From: UBA7359 sp964392105
Lineage (GTDB): Bacteria > Pseudomonadota > Gammaproteobacteria > Eutrophobiales > Eutrophobiaceae
Direction: 5' to 3'
NCBI GenBank assembly: GCA_964392105.1
Contig: CAYMPA010000082.1
Location: forward strand, 1-13,122
Length of the DNA: 13,122 nt
Part shown: positions 1 through 6,009 of the stretch, one piece after another
Layout of the letters: every line of letters begins with the position of its first letter
Position numbering within the stretch: position 1 is the stretch's first letter
Made by a program: the position numbers and the translations under genes
Notes under the pieces: generated by a model
The model's database searches: none
The model's input: the letters and a program-made list of their open reading frames with translations, nothing else
Told to the model about the DNA's origin: nothing

Positions 1-2
1 TG

Positions 3-524
3 AATCAGATCGTTGGTGGTGTGATTCCCAGACAATTTATCCCGGCTATTGAAAAAGGAATACACCAGGCGCTTGATGAAGGTGTCATTGCAGGTTATCC
101 ATTACTTGATATCAGAGTATCGATATATGATGGCAAACATCATTCTGTAGATTCAAAAGAAATCGCATTTTTGACCGCAGGTAAAAAGGCATTCATTGAT
201 GCAGTTAAAAAGGCAAAGCCGGTAGTTCTGGAACCCATAGTCGAAATCACCATTACCGCACCAAGTGAATCGATGGGGGATATCTCAGCCGATCTTTCCG
301 GCAAACGAGGAAGAATTACTAACACTTCAACGATGAAACGTGACATAACATCTATTACAGGAATTGTACCACTCAGTGAACTGGATAGTTATCAATCACA
401 ATTAAAGTCAATGACAGGAGGTGAGGGGACGTTTTCAATCAGTTTTAGCCACAACGATCCAGTTTCTGCAAAAACACAAAAGGAATTAATCTCAGCCTAT
501 AAACCAGCAGTCGAAGAAGATTAG
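3..524 (+). CDS. fusA: Elongation factor G, C-terminal part (5' end outside window)
   Basis: This is the end of translation elongation factor G, the GTPase that drives ribosomal translocation and, with RRF, ribosome recycling. Only domains IV and V are in the window; the reading frame is open to the left edge, so the start and the G domain lie upstream. The first residues read NQIVGGVIPRQFIPAIEKG, the conserved start of the second half of domain IV. Domain V follows, with GDISADLSGKRGRI and, near the end, LKSMTGGEGTFSISFSHNDP. A GTG codon at 21 falls inside the conserved domain and is not a start. The wording of the last 40 residues resembles the second EF-G paralogue of some gammaproteobacteria (EF-G2, fusB) more than the str-operon copy. 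No ribosomal-protein or tuf gene follows, which fits a stand-alone paralogue. The family is certain; the paralogue assignment is inferred. Confidence 0.93.
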   Translation, partial: NQIVGGVIPRQFIPAIEKGIHQALDEGVIAGYPLLDIRVSIYDGKHHSVDSKEIAFLTAGKKAFIDAVKKAKPVVLEPIVEITITAPSESMGDISADLSGKRGRITNTSTMKRDITSITGIVPLSELDSYQSQLKSMTGGEGTFSISFSHNDPVSAKTQKELISAYKPAVEED

Positions 525-810
525 CTAGAAATCACTTTTACTAAAGTAATTACCATGATGAAAAATCCATATATCAGGGTGCCAGAACATATTATTTGAA
601 ATGCTGGTCTTTGTATTGTTTGCGCTAGTATATATGTTCTCTGTTTATACTGTTGGTACAAAATAATTATTTGTATATAAGTAATCGGATGCTGCATCGC
701 ACATGAAAGAACAAATTAAATCAGTATTATCTTGAAAATATAATGTAGTTATTTAAGAATCAATTCAAAATATGATAATTTTATTGTTAATCAGGGGGTG
801 AGGTCACTAA

Positions 811-1371
811 ATGGATAAAGAATATTCAGTTACAGTTGATGGAGAAGCTGTCACTTTTGAATTTAAGGATAGTCTGATTCATGCTGAGGGCGAGTCTGCC
901 GGAAATATTGATGCAATAATTACAACAAAACCACCACTGCCACAAAATCTCTTGTTAGATGAATTACATATCAAAGTACCCGGCACAGATGAGTTTCTTT
1001 ATATCTATGGTTATGGTGCTGTTGAAAACAGTTTGAAAGCGACGTTTAATTCTTCAGATCTTGTTGATACACAAAAACTTCCGGAAATGGTTGAAGTCTA
1101 TTGGGGAGCTAATGGAGAACAATTTATTGGCGAAATGTGTTGTCAACCTTATTCCGAAACAGCTGAATCTGAATTATCAGAAGAAATGGAAGAAATTGAT
1201 GAACCAGAAGAGTCAAATAATATTCCAGAAGCAGAAGCAAGTGCTAAAGTAAAAGTAAACGAAAAACAGAAAGAAATAAATTCAGTAGAAAAATCAGCAC
1301 CAATTAATAAAATGATATTAATTGGTGCCGTAATATTTATTATTATTGTTGTATCTTTTCTTTTTATATAA
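811..1371 (+). CDS. Tail-anchored acidic orphan protein
   Basis: I do not recognise a family for this 186-residue protein. The N-terminal ~110 residues look like a small beta-rich soluble domain and end with a CC pair (110-111). Residues about 115-145 form a low-complexity linker rich in Glu, Ser and Pro, followed by a Lys/Glu-rich stretch. The last ~20 residues (167-186) are almost purely Ile/Val/Phe and run to the C-terminus, so the protein is probably anchored in the inner membrane by its tail with the domain in the cytoplasm. There is no signal peptide. A G-rich Shine-Dalgarno (GGGGGTGAGG, ending about 9 bases before the ATG) supports the start. Its 3' end overlaps the convergent DUF2784 gene by 8 bases. 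Function is unknown. Confidence 0.75.
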   Translation: MDKEYSVTVDGEAVTFEFKDSLIHAEGESAGNIDAIITTKPPLPQNLLLDELHIKVPGTDEFLYIYGYGAVENSLKATFNSSDLVDTQKLPEMVEVYWGANGEQFIGEMCCQPYSETAESELSEEMEEIDEPEESNNIPEAEASAKVKVNEKQKEINSVEKSAPINKMILIGAVIFIIIVVSFLFI

Positions 1372-1738
1372 ATACATTATCCTTTTTCCAGTTTCGCCAT
1401 ACGATACCATAGACAACCAGATTAATAACGATGACAAGGATGCCGAGTAACATTTGCATGTCAGTCGTTAATCCAGGGGGATAGATAATAGGTATAATGT
1501 AGTGCTGGATGAAACCACCTTCATAGTGGTTTAACTTGCTGTATTCACGAAGGTAATGCTCAAGGTACGTTAAAGGGCATATCCAGCCAAAGAATTCAAT
1601 TAATGTTCCCCAAATTGCACAAGGGATATGTACCCATATCATTCTATGCCATTTCAATACAAATAAACCTCCAAAAATAACAAAGACTATGAATAGCGCA
1701 TGAATGATCAGTACAAGATCAGCTAAAAATAAGGTCAT
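1364..1738 (-). CDS. DUF2784 family membrane protein
   Basis: A small integral membrane protein of the DUF2784 family, whose biochemical role is not established. The 124 residues begin with a hydrophobic helix (about 5-28, LADLVLIIHALFIVFVIFGG). A second helix (about 33-53) contains the family signature HIPCAIWGTLIEFFGWICPL, then comes LEHYLREYS with GGFIQHYIIPIIYP, and a last helix at about 95-114. The length is normal for the family. The C-terminal codons overlap the end of the convergent upstream-strand gene by 8 bases. The start faces the gene at 1818 across a 79-base divergent gap. No strong Shine-Dalgarno is visible. Assignment rests on the LIEFFGWICPLT and GGFIQHYIIP motifs; any function would be a guess. 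Confidence 0.85.
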   Translation of the reverse strand: MTLFLADLVLIIHALFIVFVIFGGLFVLKWHRMIWVHIPCAIWGTLIEFFGWICPLTYLEHYLREYSKLNHYEGGFIQHYIIPIIYPPGLTTDMQMLLGILVIVINLVVYGIVWRNWKKDNVFI

Positions 1739-1817
1739 TTTATGGTTAAATCCATGTAAGTAACTGTCAAAATTTCTTCTATTATTATAGACAGCTTATG
1801 TTAATGAGGTATTTGAA

Positions 1818-2108
1818 GTGCAGTACTTTGAAAATGGCGATTTAGTGTTATTAATCAATTCTATATACAATCCTGAAATTATTGGACATATTGGCATTGT
1901 TGCCGTTAGTGAATCACAAATTACAGGATGTGATCGATTTGGTTGTATGATTTCTGGTAACTATGTTGTTGTTGATCTACCTAATGATATAAACCGACAT
2001 GGAACAACTCTCTGGTATCTAAAACCAGGGCATCTCGTAAAAATAATGCCTGATGATGGACAACAAGTTGAAATATCAAAAGCACTTAAAATTAAAAATA
2101 ATGCCTGA
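1818..2108 (+). CDS. Small orphan protein, possible SH3/KOW-like beta barrel
   Basis: A 96-residue protein without signal peptide or membrane segment. I do not recognise the family. The start is a GTG with GAGGT seven bases upstream, a convincing ribosome-binding site. The pattern F-x-x-GDLV-LLINS-x-x-NPE-IIGHIGIVAV near the N-terminus, with alternating hydrophobic strands and a later LWYLKPGHLV, looks like a small beta barrel of SH3 or KOW type; this is inference from residue pattern only. Two cysteines (38 and 43) flank a turn, but nothing shows metal binding. The short Lys/Asn-rich tail may be disordered. It is transcribed divergently from the DUF2784 gene. Confidence 0.72.
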   Translation: MQYFENGDLVLLINSIYNPEIIGHIGIVAVSESQITGCDRFGCMISGNYVVVDLPNDINRHGTTLWYLKPGHLVKIMPDDGQQVEISKALKIKNNA

Positions 2109-2225
2109 TGTAAATACAGTATTTTAAATTAATTAGAATTTTCAAGTAATATAACTATTTATAATAATTCTTCATTGTTTATATCAATAAGTTAAAATGA
2201 GCCCTGTCTATATAACTCATATGAA

Positions 2226-3149
2226 ATGAAACGTTTCTTTACAATAATATTAGTGATATTAGTATCAGCCTGCGGACAATCAGAATACGATATTGCAGCT
2301 GAAGCTTATCAAGCTCGTGATTATGAAACTGCCTTCAAAATATTTTCTTCTTTAGCAAATTCCGGAGATATTAGAGCTCAAAATGAGCTTGGTTTGATGT
2401 ATGAAAGAGCATTAGGTGTTGAGCAAGATTATCATGAGGCATCAAAGTGGTATCGCAAAGCAGCAGATAAAGGAATTGCTGCATCTCAAATCAGGTTAGC
2501 CCAACTTTATATTCAAGGCATGGGTGTGAAACGAGATTATTGGGAAGCAATGAAATGGGCCCGTAAAGCCGCTGTACAAGGGAATGCTGAGGCTGAAGCA
2601 AATATCGGATATATGTTTCATGATGGTATAGGTGTTAACCAGGATTACAGGGAAGCAGCCAAATGGTATCGCAAAGCTGCAGAACAAGGTAAGGCCAGTG
2701 CACAACACGATCTAGGTGTGATGTACGAAAATGGTCGTGGTATGACAAAGGACTATAACGTTGCCATTAACTGGTATCGTAAAGCCGCAGACCAGGGTTA
2801 TTTAGCATCACAAAGCAATCTCATTAATATGTATCAGAAGGGCTTGGGTGTCCCACAAGATAACGCTGAAGCTTTAGAGTGGTTTAACAAAGCGGCAAAG
2901 GATAAGCATCTCATAGCTCAATATAAGCTGGGGACAATGTATTATTCAGGTGAACAAGTTGAGCAAGATTATATTCAAGCCTATGCCTGGACAGGTATTG
3001 TTGCTGCAGCAGGTTTCAAATCTGCCGAACAGCTTCGTGATGAAATTGGATCTCATCTTAAACCCGATGAGCTGACACAAGCGCGCGCACTTTCAAGAAA
3101 ATTATGGAAGATGTATGGAAGAAAAGCAGAGGAAAACAAAAAAAGTTAA
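2226..3149 (+). CDS. Sel1-repeat (SLR/TPR-like) lipoprotein
   Basis: A 307-residue lipoprotein built of Sel1-like repeats, helical hairpins that act as protein-interaction scaffolds. The N-terminus MKRFFTIILVILVSAC ends in a lipobox (VSA|C16) followed by Gly, so the mature protein should be sorted to the outer membrane. Six consecutive 36-residue repeats run from about 48 to 263, each with the pattern A-x-x-x-LG-x-MY-x-x-G-x-GV-x-x-DY-x-x-A-x-x-WYRKAA-x-x-G; the sixth is diverged (EQVEQDYIQAYAWTGIVAAAG). The charged tail ends in Lys/Ser. The ATG at 2226 is preceded by an overlapping two-codon frame (ATGAAATGA) and no good Shine-Dalgarno. It is a single gene; a weak hairpin (arms 3161-3167 and 3177-3183) follows the stop but has no T-tract. 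The partner is unknown. Confidence 0.9.
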   Translation: MKRFFTIILVILVSACGQSEYDIAAEAYQARDYETAFKIFSSLANSGDIRAQNELGLMYERALGVEQDYHEASKWYRKAADKGIAASQIRLAQLYIQGMGVKRDYWEAMKWARKAAVQGNAEAEANIGYMFHDGIGVNQDYREAAKWYRKAAEQGKASAQHDLGVMYENGRGMTKDYNVAINWYRKAADQGYLASQSNLINMYQKGLGVPQDNAEALEWFNKAAKDKHLIAQYKLGTMYYSGEQVEQDYIQAYAWTGIVAAAGFKSAEQLRDEIGSHLKPDELTQARALSRKLWKMYGRKAEENKKS

Positions 3150-3333
3150 TGAAAAATAAACGGGCATATACATTGAATGCCTGTACGATAAAAAGTAGAG
3201 AAAATAGTTTATTTCTATTTCAACTAATTGGTATTTGAATAATGGGACTGTGTTAGCAGGGAACTTTTATTTTAATAAAGAAACTAATAGCTAGTGTAAC
3301 GCGTAAATTAAATGTATTTATCAGGCTAAAAGC

Positions 3334-3362
3334 TTGACATGGACTTAAAATAGGAAGAATAT
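3334..3362 (+). promoter_or_regulatory. Possible sigma-70 promoter of a small RNA
   Basis: A perfect -35 hexamer TTGACA lies at 3334-3339. The -10 is poor: AAGAAT at 15-base spacing (3355-3360) or GAATAT at 17. No open reading frame follows within the next 170 bases, but an intrinsic terminator does (3501-3535), so the pair may bound a short transcript. The call is inferred from spacing only. Confidence 0.35.
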
Positions 3363-3367
3363 CGCGC

Positions 3368-3535
3368 TCCCATGAATATGAACTATATGACAAAACAGGT
3401 ATTTATTTGGCACCGCACCGATCTTTGCGGTGGCTATATGCGCTTGTGCGTCAGTGGATTTTAATGATCTGATAGTTTAAAGATTTAAGTAGTATCCCGA
3501 AAAGGCCGCAGGTGACAAACCAGCGGCCTTTTTTT
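3368..3535 (+). ncRNA. Candidate small RNA, about 165 nt
   Basis: The stretch between a TTGACA-type promoter and a strong intrinsic terminator has no credible reading frame. It does contain a perfect 7-bp hairpin (CACCGCA at 3411-3417 with TGCGGTG at 3426-3432, loop of eight bases). A weakly structured AT-rich part follows, then the terminator stem. It sits over 180 bases past the end of the Sel1 gene, so the terminator is not obviously that gene's own. It matches no RNA family I know. It could instead be the long 3' end of the Sel1 transcript. Confidence 0.3.
3501..3535 (+). terminator. Rho-independent terminator
   Basis: The arms AAAGGCCGC (3501-3509) and GCGGCCTTT (3523-3531) form a perfect 9-bp GC-rich stem with a 13-base loop. 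A run of T continues to 3535 on the plus strand. It ends either the candidate small RNA or read-through from the Sel1 lipoprotein gene 350 bases upstream. Confidence 0.75.
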
Positions 3536-3537
3536 AT

Positions 3538-3743
3538 GTCCATGGAAGGACTGTATGCCGCGGGTGCATGGATGCGCAGGAGCGGCGCTTGTCCATGGAA
3601 GGACTGTATGCCGCGGGTGCATGGATGCGCAGGAGCGGCGCTTGTCCATGGAAGGACTTCGTCGAAAATTGCTCCTGCATTTTCGACACTTCCGCCATCC
3701 ATGGCGGTCGTGCAGCGAAGTGCATGGATGCGCAGGAGCGGCG
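3538..3743. repeat. GC-rich 53-bp tandem repeat block with nested inverted repeats
   Basis: Two identical 53-base units lie head to tail (3538-3590 and 3591-3643), each starting GTCCATGGAAGGACT and ending CAGGAGCGGCGCTT. A third copy begins at 3644, keeps only its first 15 bases, then has a different middle and regains the unit's GTGCATGGATGCGCAGG part at 3720-3743. The odd middle holds a perfect 9-bp hairpin (GTCGAAAAT 3661-3669 with ATTTTCGAC 3679-3687), CCGCCAT/ATGGCGG (3692-3698, 3701-3707) and CACTTC/GAAGTG (3687-3692, 3717-3722). The hairpin loop GCTCCTGC is the reverse complement of GCAGGAGC in the repeat unit. The base composition is far richer in GC than the surroundings. The block is open in several frames on both strands, but only because it lacks TA-rich codons; the implied peptides are low-complexity and I do not call them genes. 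It starts three bases after the terminator T-run. Confidence 0.85.
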
Positions 3744-3885
3744 AGTCAAGGATGAATTGTAGGATGTGTGTGTGGACAGGAATTCCAAAGTGACGAAAAC
3801 CAAGTAAATAGATTAGCAATCAATTGCTTGGGTAATTTAAACCTTAAATAAAACCGGAGGCTCATAGAAAACATGAGACAGTAAA
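3744..3885. other. Leader region with three-codon mini-ORF
   Basis: This stretch joins the repeat block to the next gene. Near its end a strong Shine-Dalgarno (GGAGG, 3856-3860) stands 12 bases before an ATG at 3873, which opens a three-codon frame (Met-Arg-Gln-stop, 3873-3884). That stop lies one base before the ATG of the next gene. The strong site may load ribosomes that restart at 3886. Nothing else is visible here. Confidence 0.4.
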
Positions 3886-4269
3886 ATGAAAACCTTAATT
3901 GCCAATTTAACAGTATGGTTAATGTTAATTGCCCAACCCGTTATTGGGCAGGGTATTGATTACACCGCCAGAAACCACATGACACATTCCTGTGAGTTAT
4001 TCGCCGAGGATGCATATCAAGCAGCGGATACTTACAGTCGTGGTGCTGTGCTTCAGGACATCCTGGAGTTAGTTGAGAGTGCACCTGTTCCAGATAATAT
4101 GAAACACCGTGCATTCCAGGCAATTCAATTAGTATGGAAGAACCAGTTGGATAATCCTATCTTGGCCTATAGCCTGGCCATGGGAGTATGTTTAAAACCA
4201 AAGCAAGTGATGGCGCCTATGGATGAACCATGGGTCACTTCTCCCCGAACAAGCAGGGAATTTTTTTAA
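3886..4269 (+). CDS. Small secreted orphan protein with two cysteines
   Basis: A 127-residue protein with a typical Sec signal peptide (MKTLIANLTVWLMLIAQPVIG, cleavage probably after residue 21). The mature part is predicted helical and holds exactly two cysteines (36 and 102), which could form a disulfide in the periplasm. The C-terminal ~20 residues (MAPMDEPWVTSPRTSREFF) look extended. I recognise no family. The ATG has only a purine-poor site just upstream; the good Shine-Dalgarno serves a three-codon mini-ORF that ends one base before it, so translational coupling is possible. A strong terminator about 110 bases downstream probably ends this transcript. Function is unknown. Confidence 0.7.
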   Translation: MKTLIANLTVWLMLIAQPVIGQGIDYTARNHMTHSCELFAEDAYQAADTYSRGAVLQDILELVESAPVPDNMKHRAFQAIQLVWKNQLDNPILAYSLAMGVCLKPKQVMAPMDEPWVTSPRTSREFF

Positions 4270-4378
4270 ACAGGTATCTAGTGTTCAAAGGTTGTTTGAT
4301 AACAGGAGTTTAGTCACTTGCTGAATAATTTGCACTCCTCCCATCTCCCCTAAACTGAATATTATTCGGCAAGACTTA

Positions 4379-4418
4379 AGGGATAGCGGTAAAACAGTAC
4401 CGCTATCCCTGTTTTTTT
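4379..4418 (+). terminator. Strong Rho-independent terminator
   Basis: AGGGATAGCGGTA (4379-4391) pairs perfectly over 13 bases with TACCGCTATCCCT (4398-4410) around a six-base loop. A G and seven T follow on the plus strand. It closes the transcript of the secreted orphan and insulates the mop gene. Just before it, GAATAAT (4323-4329) and ATTATTC (4361-4367) could form a second, larger stem in the 3' UTR. Confidence 0.9.
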
Positions 4419-4450
4419 CAAAGGCGATTTGTAATTTCTATTATTACGTC

Positions 4451-4490
4451 TATGCTCAATATGATTATTTAATTTACTAATTGGAGCATA
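4451..4490 (+). promoter_or_regulatory. Inverted repeat that could mask the mop ribosome-binding site
   Basis: TATGCTC (4451-4457) is the exact reverse complement of GAGCATA (4484-4490), which contains part of the GGAG Shine-Dalgarno of the mop gene (ATG at 4494). The intervening 26 bases are AT-rich. In the mRNA the stem would hide the ribosome-binding site; in DNA it could be an operator. Only the repeat is seen; either role is inference. Confidence 0.35.
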
Positions 4491-4493
4491 GTT

Positions 4494-4703
4494 ATGAAGT
4501 ATGGTGCAAAAAACCAATTGATTGGAACGGTTAACGAAATTAAACGCGGTAGTGTGATGGCACAAGTCAATCTTGATGTAAAAGCAGAGGCATCTATGAG
4601 TTCAGTCTTGACACTGGAGACATTGGAAGATTTAGATATTAAAGAAGGAGATCAACTCAGAATACTGGTTAAAGCCGTAAATGTAATACTGGTGAAAGAA
4701 TGA
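4494..4703 (+). CDS. Single-domain molybdate-binding (Mop/TOBE) protein
   Basis: A 69-residue molbindin: one Mop/TOBE domain, a small OB-fold barrel that assembles into hexamers and binds molybdate or tungstate in the cytoplasm, serving oxyanion storage or homeostasis. The whole protein is the domain: KNQLIGTVNEIKRGSVMAQVNLDV at the start, the SS of MSSVLT (about 36-37) that normally contributes to oxyanion binding, and KEGDQLRILVKAVNVILVKE at the end. Length is exactly that of the family. GGAG seven bases upstream of the ATG supports the start. No mod transporter or molybdoenzyme gene is next to it; it stands alone between a terminator and the inverted-repeat element at 4716. Confidence 0.92.
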   Translation: MKYGAKNQLIGTVNEIKRGSVMAQVNLDVKAEASMSSVLTLETLEDLDIKEGDQLRILVKAVNVILVKE

Positions 4704-4715
4704 ATCAAATGGTCG

Positions 4716-4929
4716 AACCTAGAAACCGTAGTTGATCGGCACTAAAGCAGAATGATGAGTTGTAAACCAAAAACTAATCGTATTTTAGAACTTCATTTTT
4801 TAGTTGAGACCGCCTAATCGCTTGATTACACGTTTTGTAGGCTCATTTGCCTACAGGGACGTAGGTAAGGAGTGTGAGCAGGAAGCCAAAGCCGAGGAGC
4901 AAAGAGTTGTCAATTGCGGTTTCTAGGTT
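4716..4929. mobile_element. MITE-like element with 13-20 bp terminal inverted repeats
   Basis: AACCTAGAAACCG at 4716-4728 is the exact reverse complement of CGGTTTCTAGGTT at 4917-4929. The match extends inward to 20 bases with two transitions (YARTTGA). The 214-base interior has no reading frame, so the element is non-autonomous. It holds a 7-bp hairpin (TGTAGGC 4836-4842, GCCTACA 4849-4855). The right half is richer in GC and purines than the left. Tips that read CCTAGA resemble IS1380-family ends (ISEcp1 type), but this is recollection and the parent transposase is not here. I see no clear target-site duplication. The element fills almost exactly the gap between two convergent genes: it begins 12 bases after the mop stop, and its last base is the outermost base of the Mth938-like stop codon. 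It may have replaced or now acts as their shared 3' region. Confidence 0.75.
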
Positions 4930-5309
4930 TAGCAAGTTGAATGAAATAGTCCGCCAACTGCTATACCATCATCGATTAATTTATTATAAAAAAACGATGC
5001 TTTCCTGGTTTCCAGTATATGAAATGTAATATCTTTTTTTTCTAGCAGTTCTATTGTTTCTTTACAGGTTTGTAATGCCAGTAGCATACCGCGGGATAAA
5101 ACAATTTCTTTTGTGCCGTGATTGATTAACTCTTCCACGTCGGCAGGTTGTATGCCGGGAGCATGATGAGTGTTGGTTTCATTCCAGTCCCATTTGCGAC
5201 CACCGCCAGGCCAGAGTTTAAAATCTTTACCAAAACCTACACCTTCAACAATCATTTTTCCCCAGGAAATTCGGGATATTCGTGGAGATTTATCAGCACT
5301 TTGTTCCAT
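4929..5309 (-). CDS. Mth938-like domain protein (DUF498/NDUFAF3 family)
   Basis: A 126-residue cytoplasmic protein of the Mth938-like family, the bacterial relatives of the mitochondrial complex I assembly factor NDUFAF3. The bacterial role is not settled. Typical features are the start strand with GVGFGKDF (about 23-30), WPGGGRKWDWNETNTHHAPGI (33-53; the basic and His-rich loop), the PADVEELINHGTKEIVLSRGM stretch (55-75), and the usual ending VGGLFHSTC at the C-terminus, so the protein is complete. It starts 20 bases after the stop of the cyclic-nucleotide-binding-domain gene on the same strand, without its own clear Shine-Dalgarno, and is probably co-transcribed. Its stop codon touches the right end of the inverted-repeat element. 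Confidence 0.88.
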   Translation of the reverse strand: MEQSADKSPRISRISWGKMIVEGVGFGKDFKLWPGGGRKWDWNETNTHHAPGIQPADVEELINHGTKEIVLSRGMLLALQTCKETIELLEKKDITFHILETRKASFFYNKLIDDGIAVGGLFHSTC

Positions 5310-5329
5310 GATTAGAATTTAGTATAGAT

Positions 5330-5839
5330 TCAATTATCATCTGATTTTGAGATAGAAATTTCTGCGAGCAGGCCGGTTGTTTTTCTTAAACGTAAACTGA
5401 TTATTTTTCCGATCTTCCATAATAATTTAACACCAAGCTTTTCATTTTCAGAGACCAGTTTTTCAAAATCTTCGCCTGATATGATAAAGACAACCGAATC
5501 AACAGAGGCTATGGCAGAAGCGGATACAGGTTTGCCATCCAGTATTCCCATCTCTCCAATCGATCCTCCAGCTTTTATATCTGCAACCTTTAAATATTCT
5601 GAATCTGATATTTCCTTGAAAATAGATATCTCACCTTCTGCAATCAGGCAAAGATGAGGTGATTGACTGCCTTCTTCAAAAACAGTTGTGCCTGATTTAG
5701 CTTTGTATGCTTTAATCCATTGCGTTACTGAAACTAATTCATCTTGATCTAATTCAGAAAAAAACTGCATGCCTCTAACGTAATCCAATACGGATTTTTC
5801 ATTCGAAGTGGCATCTTCCAGCGGGATAAGTTTTTCCAT
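5330..5839 (-). CDS. Cyclic-nucleotide-binding domain protein without DNA-binding domain
   Basis: A 169-residue protein with one cyclic-nucleotide-monophosphate-binding (CNB) beta roll at about 25-125, followed by helices that end near 160. There is no Crp-type helix-turn-helix, so it is a stand-alone sensor or regulatory subunit rather than a transcription factor. The phosphate-binding cassette reads GGSIGEMGILDGKPVSASA (91-109). The glutamate is kept (E96), but the arginine that holds the cyclic phosphate in CAP is replaced by V105, so ordinary cAMP binding is doubtful. It is the first gene of a likely operon with the Mth938-like gene. A possible promoter on the minus strand is TTGAAC, 18 bases, TAATAA; the -35 lies inside the palindrome at 5879-5906. 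Its ligand and partner are unknown. Confidence 0.85.
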   Translation of the reverse strand: MEKLIPLEDATSNEKSVLDYVRGMQFFSELDQDELVSVTQWIKAYKAKSGTTVFEEGSQSPHLCLIAEGEISIFKEISDSEYLKVADIKAGGSIGEMGILDGKPVSASAIASVDSVVFIISGEDFEKLVSENEKLGVKLLWKIGKIISLRLRKTTGLLAEISISKSDDN

Positions 5840-5878
5840 AATGACAGCCCCAGAGATCTTGTTATTAGTAGTTATAGT

Positions 5879-5906
5879 AAACTATGTTCAATAATGAACA
5901 TAGTTT
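5879..5906. promoter_or_regulatory. Perfect 12+12 palindrome upstream of the CNB gene
   Basis: AAACTATGTTCA (5879-5890) is the exact reverse complement of TGAACATAGTTT (5895-5906), separated by ATAA. It lies 40-67 bases upstream of the CNB start and covers the candidate -35 TTGAAC. This suits an operator. The alternative is a terminator for the minus-strand gene ending at 6010, but the minus strand has no real T-tract after the stem. Confidence 0.5.
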
Positions 5907-5939
5907 TCGCTAAAGTATTTTTAACAATAGCCAATAACA

Positions 5940-5965
5940 CATTAATCTTAATTAAGGATTTTTAC
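5940..5965. repeat. Short hairpin downstream of the His-rich gene
   Basis: Around 5958-5983, TTTACCTG and CAGGTAAA form a perfect 8-bp stem with a six-base loop (CTTAGC). It stands shortly after the stop of the gene at 6010 on the minus strand. No T-run follows on the minus strand, so it is at best a weak 3' structure. Confidence 0.25.
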
Positions 5966-6009
5966 CTGCTTAGCCAGGTAAATAAACCCGCTTAAAACGG
6001 CAGGTTTGC

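Noticed and set aside
2226..3149. Tandem DNA repeat
   Set aside because: The periodicity is at the protein level (36-residue Sel1 repeats); the DNA of the units is well diverged.
3538..3743. CRISPR array
   Set aside because: The two full repeats are directly adjacent with no unique spacers between them, and no cas gene is present.
3451..3819. Several overlapping open frames on both strands across the repeat block (60-120 codons)
   Set aside because: They exist because the GC-rich repeat lacks stop codons. The peptides are repetitive in Cys, Arg and Gly, have no ribosome-binding sites, and share the same DNA in four or more frames.
5330..5839. Crp/Fnr transcription factor
   Set aside because: The protein ends soon after the beta roll; there is no helix-turn-helix.
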